Below, in pieces: positions 1 through 5,091 of a stretch of 5,091 nucleotides of DNA. The DNA lies in contig JAJZVE010000410.1 of the NCBI GenBank assembly GCA_021845835.1, positions 1 to 5,091 on the forward strand, written 5' to 3'. The position numbers and the translations under genes are program-made. Source of the stretch: Pseudomonadota bacterium. GTDB lineage: Bacteria; Pseudomonadota; Alphaproteobacteria; Acetobacterales; Acetobacteraceae. A model generated the notes under the pieces. The model was not told where the DNA came from. It did not search any database and worked only from the letters and a program-made list of their open reading frames with translations. Each line of letters begins with the position of its first letter. Position 1 is the stretch's first letter.

Positions 1-803
1 CGGTCTCCGCCGTGCATGCGCCGCGCGCCGCCGAGGCGGGCTGCGTGGTGATCGACAACACCAGCCATTTCCGCATGGACCCGGACGTGCCGCTGGTGGT
101 GCCGGAGGTGAACCCGCAGGCGCTGAGCCGCATCCGGCGCGGCATCATCGCCAATCCGAACTGCTCGACGATCCAGATGGTGGTGGCGCTGAAGCCGCTG
201 CACGACCGCTTCACGGTGCGCCGCGTGGTGGTCGCGACCTACCAGTCGGTGTCCGGCGCGGGCAAGGAGGGCATGGACGAGCTGTGGGCGCAGTCGCGCG
301 CCACCTTCGTCAACGACCCGGTGAAACCCGAACAGTTCACCAAGCAGATCGCCTTCAACGTCATTCCCCACATCGACCGCTTCATGGACGACGGTTCCAC
401 CAAGGAAGAATGGAAGATGGTCGTGGAGACGAAGAAGATCCTCGACCCCGACATCAGGGTCATCGCCACCTGCGTGCGCGTGCCGGTGTTCATCGGCCAT
501 GCCGAGGCGGTGCATGTGGAATTCGACAGGCCGGTCGGCGTCGCCGAGGCGCGCGCGGCGCTGCGCGCGGCGCCGGGGATAACGGTGCTGGATGAGCGCG
601 AGGACGGCGGCTACGTGACGCCGCTGGAGGCGCAGGGCGAGGATGCCACCTTCGTCAGCCGCATCCGCCAGGACCCGACGGTGGAGCACGGGCTGGCGTT
701 CTGGTGCGTGGCGGACAACCTGCGCAAGGGCGCGGCGCTGAACGCGGTGCAGATCGCCGAGACACTGGTGGCGCAGGGCCTGCTCGCCAGGCGCGCGGCC
801 TGA
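1..803 (+). CDS. asd: Aspartate-semialdehyde dehydrogenase, 3' part (5' end outside window)
   Basis: Asd reduces aspartyl phosphate to aspartate-4-semialdehyde with NADPH in the cytoplasm, the branch step towards lysine/diaminopimelate, threonine and methionine. The frame is open from the left edge (first whole codon at base 3) to TGA at 801-803, giving 267 codons; the family is about 340 residues, so roughly the first 70, with the NADP-binding glycine motif, are missing. Counting from the Met at base 12, the catalytic Cys is Cys51 in NPNCSTIQ (codon 162-164), followed by the conserved SVSGAGKEG segment at 79-87. The active-site His is His163 in CVRVPVFIGHAE (codon 498-500). The C-terminal NLRKGAALNAVQIAE segment is also typical. 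The ATG at base 12 is internal and not the true start, because recognisable Asd sequence continues upstream of it. No strong terminator follows; the next gene is sdhC after 140 bases. Confidence 0.96.
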   Translation, partial: VSAVHAPRAAEAGCVVIDNTSHFRMDPDVPLVVPEVNPQALSRIRRGIIANPNCSTIQMVVALKPLHDRFTVRRVVVATYQSVSGAGKEGMDELWAQSRATFVNDPVKPEQFTKQIAFNVIPHIDRFMDDGSTKEEWKMVVETKKILDPDIRVIATCVRVPVFIGHAEAVHVEFDRPVGVAEARAALRAAPGITVLDEREDGGYVTPLEAQGEDATFVSRIRQDPTVEHGLAFWCVADNLRKGAALNAVQIAETLVAQGLLARRAA

Positions 804-875
804 GCAGCGGTGCCCCGGGGCGTGGCTCGCCGTCGCCAGGCTGAAGCTCGGGTCATGAACGGCCCGGCGGTTGCG

Positions 876-904
876 TTGACCCCCCCGGACGGCGCCGCTA
901 TGAG
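876..904 (+). promoter_or_regulatory. Candidate sigma-70 type promoter of the sdhCDAB operon
   Basis: TTGACC at 876-881 matches five of six bases of the -35 consensus. TATGAG at 899-904 matches four of six bases of the -10 consensus. The spacer is exactly 17 bases. A start of transcription near 910-912 would give a leader of about 33 bases before sdhC. The site lies in the only sizeable gap of the window and faces the sdh operon. A broken inverted repeat (GTTGCG at 870-875, CGCAAC at 907-912) brackets it. The call rests on sequence match and position only. Confidence 0.55.
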
Positions 905-926
905 GGCGCAACGGACCCGCGGGGAC

Positions 927-933
927 GAGGGAG
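927..933 (+). promoter_or_regulatory. Ribosome binding site of sdhC
   Basis: GAGGGAG lies 10 bases before the ATG at 944 and is the strongest Shine-Dalgarno-like sequence near the sdhC start. It favours that ATG over the in-frame ATG codons at 968 (a short GAGG five bases upstream) and 1010 (no clear site). Confidence 0.6.
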
Positions 934-943
934 TTCGGCCGGC

Positions 944-1375
944 ATGAAGGACATCCGTGAGGCGCTGATGGTGGGCCGCAGCAGCGACGGCCGTCTGGTG
1001 CGCCGGCCGATGTCGCCGCACCTTCAGGTGTACCGGCCGCAGATCACGTCGGTATTGTCGGTGTTCCATCGCGGCACTGGCGTCGTGCTGTCGGTGGGCA
1101 CGCTGCTGCTGGCCTGGTGGCTGACGGCGGCGGCGAGCGGGGATGCGGCATACGCAACGGTCTCCGGCTTCCTGCGCTCGCCGATCGGCCTGCTGCTGCT
1201 GTTCGGTTGGACCGTGTCGCTATGGTATCATTTCTGTGCCGGCATCAGGCATCTGGCCTGGGACGCCGGCGTGGGGCTGGAACTGCCGGATGTGCACCGC
1301 AGCGGTTTCGCGGTGCTGGTGGCGACCGCGGTGCTGACGGTGCTGACCTGGATCGTCGGCGTTGCGGTGATGTGA
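944..1375 (+). CDS. sdhC: Succinate dehydrogenase cytochrome b556 subunit (membrane anchor)
   Basis: SdhC is one of two inner-membrane anchors of complex II and helps form the heme b and quinone sites. The 143-residue product opens with a soluble N-terminus ending in MSPHLQVYRP (23-32), then SVLSVFHRGTG. Ser39 and Arg43 there align with the E. coli quinone-site residues Ser27 and Arg31. Three hydrophobic helices are visible at about 44-65, 80-104 and 121-141. The motif YHFCAGIRHLAWD carries His96, which aligns with E. coli heme ligand His84, and His103, which is also conserved. The ATG at 944 is chosen for its ribosome binding site; a start at 1010 would still leave the conserved core. The stop is seven bases before sdhD, so the two anchors are translationally close. 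It is the first gene of sdhCDAB. Confidence 0.95.
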   Translation: MKDIREALMVGRSSDGRLVRRPMSPHLQVYRPQITSVLSVFHRGTGVVLSVGTLLLAWWLTAAASGDAAYATVSGFLRSPIGLLLLFGWTVSLWYHFCAGIRHLAWDAGVGLELPDVHRSGFAVLVATAVLTVLTWIVGVAVM

Positions 1376-1382
1376 GGGCGCG

Positions 1383-1820
1383 ATGAGCGAGACGGCGAAA
1401 TCCTCGGTGCAGCGCGGCGCGCACGACCCGGCGCGGGTGCATGTGATGCGCACGCAGCTCGGGCGCGCGCGCGGGCTGGGTGCGGCGCATGGCGGCACGC
1501 ATCACTGGTGGGTGCAGCGGCTGACCGCGATCGCGCTGGTGCCGCTGTCGCTGTGGTTCATCTACGCGGTGCTGCATCTCGCCGGCGCGCCGCGCGCGTA
1601 TGTGGCGCACTGGGCCGGCCATCCGGTCAACGCGGCGCTGCTGGCGGCGCTGGTGGTGGCGACGTTTCATCACGCCCAGCTCGGCCTGCAGGTCGTCGTG
1701 GACGACTACGTCCATACCGAGGCGACGCGCATGGCGGTGCTGCTGCTGATCAAGGGGCTGGCGGCGCTGCTCGCGCTGATCTCGCTGGTTGCAGTGCTGA
1801 AGCTGGCTTTTACGGGTTGA
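1383..1820 (+). CDS. sdhD: Succinate dehydrogenase hydrophobic membrane anchor subunit
   Basis: SdhD pairs with SdhC to hold the SdhAB head on the inner membrane and completes the heme b and quinone sites. The 145-residue product has a hydrophilic N-terminus of about 40 residues, then [15 protein letters not shown] and three hydrophobic helices at roughly 47-68, 82-106 and 117-140. His97 in FHHAQLGLQ (codon 1671-1673) aligns with E. coli heme ligand His71. Asp108-Tyr109 in DDYV lie exactly 11 and 12 residues later, as do E. coli Asp82 and Tyr83, the latter at the quinone site. The ATG at 1383 follows sdhC by seven bases, with GAGGG at 1374-1378 overlapping the sdhC stop as ribosome binding site. 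A second in-frame ATG at 1446 begins the better conserved [12 protein letters not shown] segment but has no clear binding site. sdhA follows after 10 bases. Confidence 0.95.
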   Translation: MSETAKSSVQRGAHDPARVHVMRTQLGRARGLGAAHGGTHHWWVQRLTAIALVPLSLWFIYAVLHLAGAPRAYVAHWAGHPVNAALLAALVVATFHHAQLGLQVVVDDYVHTEATRMAVLLLIKGLAALLALISLVAVLKLAFTG

Positions 1821-1830
1821 CGGGACGGAC

Positions 1831-3642
1831 ATGAACGCAATCGGCAAGCCCTCCACCGGCGCCTACACGATCGAGGACCATACCTACGACGTGGTGGTCG
1901 TCGGTGCGGGCGGGGCGGGGCTGCGGGCGACCCTCGGCATGGGCGCTGCGGGGCTGAAGACCGCCTGCATCACCAAGGTGTTCCCCACGCGCAGCCACAC
2001 CGTCGCGGCGCAGGGCGGCATCAGCGCCTCGCTCGGCAACATGGATGCGGACGACTGGCGCTGGCACATGTACGACACCGTGAAGGGGTCGGACTGGCTG
2101 GGCGACCAGGACGCGATCGAATACATGTGCCGCGAGGCGGTTCCGGCGGTCTATGAGCTGGAGCATTTCGGCGTGCCGTTCAGCCGCAACGACGACGGCA
2201 CCATCTACCAGCGTCCGTTCGGCGGCCACATGAAGGACTACGGGGCATCGCCGGCGCGGCGCGCCTGCGCCGCCGCCGACCGCACCGGCCACGCCATCCT
2301 GCACACGCTGTACCAGCAGAGCCTGAAGCACGACGTGGCGTTCTTCGTCGAATATTTCGTGCTCGACCTGATCATGGACGACGAAGGCGTCTGCCGCGGC
2401 GTGATCGCCTGGTGCCTGGAGGACGGCACGATCCATCGCTTCCGGGCGCAGACGACGGTGCTGGCGACCGGCGGCTATGGGCGCGCGTTCCTGTCCTGCA
2501 CGTCCGCGCACACCTGCACCGGCGACGGCAACGGCATGGTGCTGCGCGCCGGCCTGCCGTGCCAGGACATGGAGTTTGTGCAGTTCCACCCGACCGGCAT
2601 CGTCCCGGCCGGCTGCCTGATCACCGAAGGCGCGCGCGGCGAGGGCGGCTATCTGACCAACAGCGAGGGCGAGCGGTTCATGGAACGCTACGCCCCGAGT
2701 GCCAAGGATCTGGCCAGCCGCGACGTGGTGTCGCGCTCGATGACGCTGGAGATCAACGCCGGGCGCGGCTGCGGTCCGAACAAGGACCACATCCTGCTGC
2801 ACCTGGAGCATCTCGGCGCCGACCTGCTGTACGAGCGGCTGCCCGGCATTTCCGAGACCGCGCGCGTGTTCGCCGGCGTCGATGTGACGAAGCAGCCGAT
2901 CCCGGTGCTGCCCACCGTCCACTACAACATGGGCGGCATCCCGACCAACTATCACGGCGAGGCGCTGCGCCCGACGCCGGACGACCCCGACGCGATCGTG
3001 CCCGGCCTGATGGCGGTGGGCGAGGGGGCGTGCGTGTCTGTGCATGGCGCCAACCGGCTGGGCTGCAACTCGCTGCTGGATATCGTGGTGTTCGGCCGCG
3101 CCGCCGCGCTGCGGGCGGCCAGGACCGTGCAGTCCGGCGCGAGCCAGCCGGCGCTGCCGCCGAAGGCCGGCGAACAGTCGCTCGACCGGCTCGACGGCAC
3201 GCGCCACGCCAAGGGCGGCACGCCGGTCGCCGACCTGCGGCTGGAAATGCAGCGCACCATGCAGACACATGCCGCAGTGTTCCGCAACGGCAAGAGCCTG
3301 ACCGAAGGCGTCGAGAAGATGCACGGGGTCTGGGCCAGGCTGTCCGACCTCTCGCTTGCCGACCGCAGCATGATCTGGAACTCCGACCTGATGGAGGCGC
3401 TGGAGCTGCACAATCTGATGGCCAACGCGATGACCACGATCGTCGGCGCGGAGGCGCGCAAGGAAAGCCGCGGCGCCCAGGCCCATGACGACCATCCCGA
3501 CCGCGACGACGCGAACTGGATGAAGCACACGCTGGCGTGGTGCGGCGCGGACGGCGACGTGCGGCTCGCCTACCGCCCGGTGCATATGCAGACGCTGACC
3601 AACGAGGTTTCCGTCTTCCCGCCGAAGAAGCGGGTGTATTGA
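1831..3642 (+). CDS. sdhA: Succinate dehydrogenase flavoprotein subunit
   Basis: SdhA is the catalytic subunit of complex II. It oxidises succinate to fumarate on a covalently bound FAD at the cytoplasmic face of the membrane and passes electrons to SdhB. The 603 residues are the usual length for an alphaproteobacterial SdhA. The dinucleotide-binding GAGGAG is at 25-30, and the FAD-linking His56 lies in [10 protein letters not shown]. Substrate and catalytic residues are in place: His253 (QFHPTGI), Arg297 (SRDVVSR), His364 ([13 protein letters not shown]) and Arg409 (GANRLG), matching E. coli His242, Arg286, His354 and Arg399. The chain ends in the expected KKRVY. Two cysteines, Cys244 and Cys412, stand where I would expect other residues. 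The start is the first ATG after sdhD; its ribosome binding site (GGGA at 1822-1825) is weak, suggesting coupling to sdhD translation. Confidence 0.98.
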   Translation: MNAIGKPSTGAYTIEDHTYDVVVVGAGGAGLRATLGMGAAGLKTACITKVFPTRSHTVAAQGGISASLGNMDADDWRWHMYDTVKGSDWLGDQDAIEYMCREAVPAVYELEHFGVPFSRNDDGTIYQRPFGGHMKDYGASPARRACAAADRTGHAILHTLYQQSLKHDVAFFVEYFVLDLIMDDEGVCRGVIAWCLEDGTIHRFRAQTTVLATGGYGRAFLSCTSAHTCTGDGNGMVLRAGLPCQDMEFVQFHPTGIVPAGCLITEGARGEGGYLTNSEGERFMERYAPSAKDLASRDVVSRSMTLEINAGRGCGPNKDHILLHLEHLGADLLYERLPGISETARVFAGVDVTKQPIPVLPTVHYNMGGIPTNYHGEALRPTPDDPDAIVPGLMAVGEGACVSVHGANRLGCNSLLDIVVFGRAAALRAARTVQSGASQPALPPKAGEQSLDRLDGTRHAKGGTPVADLRLEMQRTMQTHAAVFRNGKSLTEGVEKMHGVWARLSDLSLADRSMIWNSDLMEALELHNLMANAMTTIVGAEARKESRGAQAHDDHPDRDDANWMKHTLAWCGADGDVRLAYRPVHMQTLTNEVSVFPPKKRVY

Positions 3643-3655
3643 CCGCGCGCCGCGG
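3643..3655 (+). repeat. Small GC hairpin just after the sdhA stop
   Basis: CCGCG at 3643-3647 and CGCGG at 3651-3655 form a perfect 5-bp inverted repeat with a three-base loop, beginning at the base after the sdhA stop. There is no T run after it, so it is not a normal intrinsic terminator. It could help mRNA stability or set sdhA:sdhB output, but such short repeats are frequent by chance at this GC content. Confidence 0.3.
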
Positions 3656-3664
3656 CTGCTGATC

Positions 3665-3670
3665 GGAAGG
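3665..3670 (+). promoter_or_regulatory. Ribosome binding site of sdhB
   Basis: GGAAGG lies eight bases before the sdhB ATG at 3679. It is close to consensus and better than the site of sdhA, so sdhB can be translated independently despite the 36-base gap after sdhA. Confidence 0.65.
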
Positions 3671-3678
3671 CACTGGAC

Positions 3679-4461
3679 ATGGCCGAATTCACGCTCCCCG
3701 CAAACAGCAAGGTGCGCGCGGGCAAGACCCACAAGGCGCCGGCGGGTGCGAAGCGCGTGCGCGCGTTCAGGATCTATCGCTGGGATCCCGACAGCGGCGA
3801 GAACCCGCGTACCGACACCTACGAGGTCGATCTCGACGACTGCGGGCCGATGGTGCTCGACGCACTCATCAAGATCAAGAACGAGGTCGATCCGACGCTG
3901 ACCTTCCGCCGTTCCTGCCGCGAGGGCATCTGCGGTAGCTGCGCGATGAACATCGACGGCACCAACACGCTCGCCTGCCTCAAGCCGATCGAGGAGGTGA
4001 AGGATACCGTCGCCATCTACCCGCTGCCGCACATGGCGGTGGTGAAGGATCTGGTGCCGGACCTGAGCCAGGCGTACGCGCAGTTGCGCAGCATCGAACC
4101 GTGGCTGCAGGCCGACTCGCCGGCGCCGCCGGACGCCGAGCGGCTGCAAAGCCCGGAGGAACGGCGCAAGCTGGATGGCTTGTGGGAATGCATCCTGTGC
4201 TTCTGCTGCACCACGTCCTGCCCGAGCTACTGGTGGAACGGCGACCGCTATCTCGGTCCCGCGGTGCTGCTGGCGGCCCATCGCTGGATCAGCGACAGCC
4301 GCGACGAATGCACCGGCGAGCGGCTGGACGCGCTGCAGGATCCGTTCAAGCTGTATCGCTGCCACACCATCATGAACTGCACCCAGACCTGCCCGAAAGG
4401 GCTGAACCCCGGCAAGGCGATCGCCGAGATCAAGCAGTTGTTGGTGGAACGGGCGGGGTGA
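3679..4461 (+). CDS. sdhB: Succinate dehydrogenase iron-sulfur subunit
   Basis: SdhB carries electrons from the SdhA flavin to the quinone site through three Fe-S clusters. The product has 260 residues, normal for alphaproteobacteria. The ferredoxin-like N-terminal domain has [12 protein letters not shown] and a later Cys (Cys80, 85, 88, 100) for the [2Fe-2S] cluster. The C-terminal domain has [16 protein letters not shown] and [17 protein letters not shown]. By alignment with E. coli, Cys171, 174, 177 and 238 hold [4Fe-4S], and Cys181, 228 and 234 hold [3Fe-4S]. Trp186 corresponds to E. coli Trp164 at the quinone pocket. Residues 1-25 are a basic, Lys- and Ala-rich leader before the domain, without features of an export signal. 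The stop at 4459-4461 is in the same frame as the phosphatase gene that begins 15 bases later. Confidence 0.98.
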   Translation: MAEFTLPANSKVRAGKTHKAPAGAKRVRAFRIYRWDPDSGENPRTDTYEVDLDDCGPMVLDALIKIKNEVDPTLTFRRSCREGICGSCAMNIDGTNTLACLKPIEEVKDTVAIYPLPHMAVVKDLVPDLSQAYAQLRSIEPWLQADSPAPPDAERLQSPEERRKLDGLWECILCFCCTTSCPSYWWNGDRYLGPAVLLAAHRWISDSRDECTGERLDALQDPFKLYRCHTIMNCTQTCPKGLNPGKAIAEIKQLLVERAG

Positions 4462-4466
4462 GCTAA

Positions 4467-4489
4467 CACCGGCGGGATGTTCGCCGGTG
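4467..4489 (+). promoter_or_regulatory. Perfect inverted repeat enclosing the phosphatase start codon
   Basis: CACCGGCG (4467-4474) and CGCCGGTG (4482-4489) are exact reverse complements separated by seven bases, GGATGTT. The ATG proposed for the downstream gene (4477-4479) is in this loop. In RNA this would be a stable GC-rich hairpin starting five bases after the sdhB stop. No T tract follows, so a classical intrinsic terminator is unlikely. It could attenuate transcription, protect the sdh mRNA 3' end, or control access of ribosomes to the ATG. The function is inferred; the repeat itself is seen directly. Confidence 0.45.
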
Positions 4490-5091
4490 ATATCTCCACA
4501 CCCGAAGGCCGCCGGCAGGCGTGGCTCGACAGCCTGTTCGTGGACCATGCGGTGTTCCGCACGGTGTGGGACAATTTCGCGCCGGTCATTCCCGGCCGCC
4601 TCTATCGCTGCAACCATCCGACGCCGGGCCGGCTCGCCGCGCTGACGCGGCGCTACGGCCTGCGCACGCTGGTGAACCTGCGCGGCCAGCGCCGTTGCGG
4701 GTCCGACGCGCTGTCGCGCGACGCGGCGCAGCGGCTCGGGATCGACCACATCGACATGGCGTTCGAAAGCCGCGGCGCGCCGCACCGCGAGCGCATCCTG
4801 CGCTTCCACGGCATCTACACGTCGATGACGACACCCGCGCTGATGCACTGCAAGTCCGGCGCCGACCGCGCCGGCCTCGCCGCCGGCCTCGTGCTGCTGT
4901 TCGAGGGCGGCACGTCGCGCGACGCGCTGCGGCAGATGTCCTGGCGCTTCGGCCATTTCAACCGTTCGCGCACCGGCGTGCTCGACGCCTTCTTCCTGCA
5001 ATACGCCGCCACCGCCGAGGGACGGAAGCCGTTCCTCGACTGGGTGCGCGACGACTATGACGAGAACCACCTGCGCGCGACGTTCCGCGCG
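4477..5091 (+). CDS. Tyrosine/dual-specificity phosphatase-like protein, 5' part (continues past window)
   Basis: The frame is open from ATG 4477 to the right edge, giving 205 codons without a stop. The N-terminal half has NFAPVIPGRLYRCNHPTPGRL (33-53) and YGLRTLVNLRG (60-70), the usual opening of bacterial dual-specificity/tyrosine phosphatase domains. The signature is HCKSGADRAG at 124-133, fitting the HCxxGxxR phosphate-binding loop. Cys125 (codon 4849-4851) would be the nucleophile and Arg131 the phosphate ligand. A preceding FESRGAPHRE segment (96-105) may belong to the general-acid loop, but I cannot assign the acid. No signal peptide or membrane segment is visible, so it is probably cytoplasmic. 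No start codon lies in frame between the sdhB stop and this ATG; a GTG at 4540 is a possible later start. The ribosome binding site is poor. The substrate could be phosphotyrosine, another phosphoprotein or a small phosphate ester. Confidence 0.82.
   Translation, partial: MFAGDISTPEGRRQAWLDSLFVDHAVFRTVWDNFAPVIPGRLYRCNHPTPGRLAALTRRYGLRTLVNLRGQRRCGSDALSRDAAQRLGIDHIDMAFESRGAPHRERILRFHGIYTSMTTPALMHCKSGADRAGLAAGLVLLFEGGTSRDALRQMSWRFGHFNRSRTGVLDAFFLQYAATAEGRKPFLDWVRDDYDENHLRATFRA

Noticed and set aside
812..821. GCCCCGGGGC palindrome after the asd stop as a terminator.
   Set aside because: It is a self-complementary block with no loop and no following T run, so it would not form a normal terminator hairpin.
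611..1069. A minus-strand open frame covering the asd end, the intergenic gap and the sdhC start.
   Set aside because: It overlaps two well supported genes and has no recognisable motif; it is best explained by GC-rich composition.
1817..1822. TTGACG before sdhA as a -35 box.
   Set aside because: The matching -10 position would fall inside sdhA around 1840-1845 and has no TATAAT-like sequence; TTGA here is the end of sdhD.
2412..3488. A 358-codon + strand open frame inside sdhA.
   Set aside because: It is a shifted frame within a fully conserved flavoprotein gene; the product is Arg/Ala/Gly-rich and resembles no family.
1810..5070. A 1086-codon open frame on the minus strand spanning sdhA, sdhB and the phosphatase gene.
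   Set aside because: Its codons are in exact register with those of the three + strand genes, which all share one frame. It stays open because the GC-rich genes avoid TTA, CTA and TCA in that frame, whose complements are stops; it ends at a TTA at 1810-1812. The translation is rich in Arg, Ala, His, Gln and Val with no recognisable domain.
1..5091. An undescribed defence, mobile or RNA-based system.
   Set aside because: Apart from the 140-base gap before sdhC, the window is filled by ordinary metabolic genes and one phosphatase-like gene. I saw no repeat array, transposase, tRNA-like fold or large non-coding region.

Overview
The window is a GC-rich stretch of bacterial chromosome in which every supported gene lies on the + strand. 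In order it holds the 3' part of asd (aspartate-semialdehyde dehydrogenase), a 140-base intergenic region with a good promoter candidate, a complete succinate dehydrogenase operon in the order sdhC-sdhD-sdhA-sdhB, and the start of a tyrosine/dual-specificity phosphatase-like gene that runs off the right edge. Protein character, the CDAB order and strong GC bias at third codon positions point to an alphaproteobacterium. The SdhC and SdhD N-termini and the asd-sdh adjacency recall Rhodospirillales/Acetobacteraceae; that placement is from memory and is not proved by the window.

Region by region: bases 1-803 encode the C-terminal 267 codons of Asd, with catalytic Cys and His both present. Bases 804-943 hold no gene. 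They carry a TTGACC-N17-TATGAG promoter candidate (876-904) and, just before sdhC, a purine-rich ribosome binding site. Bases 944-1820 encode the two membrane anchors, SdhC and SdhD, each with three predicted helices and the heme and quinone residues. Bases 1831-3642 encode the flavoprotein SdhA and 3679-4461 the iron-sulfur protein SdhB; all cofactor and catalytic residues I could check are intact. Gaps within sdhCDAB are 7, 10 and 36 bases, so the four genes are almost certainly co-transcribed. They form complex II, which oxidises succinate to fumarate in the TCA cycle and passes electrons through FAD, three Fe-S clusters and the heme b region to quinone.

Only 15 bases after sdhB, and in the same reading frame, a phosphatase-like gene begins (4477 to beyond 5091). 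It has a complete HCxxGxxR signature. A perfect 8-bp inverted repeat surrounds its start codon, which sits in the predicted loop. This junction is the most interesting part of the window. I found no mobile element, CRISPR array, RNA gene or novel multi-gene system; the window is mainly core metabolism. A 1086-codon antisense open frame across sdhA, sdhB and the phosphatase is explained by codon bias and by the three genes sharing one frame.
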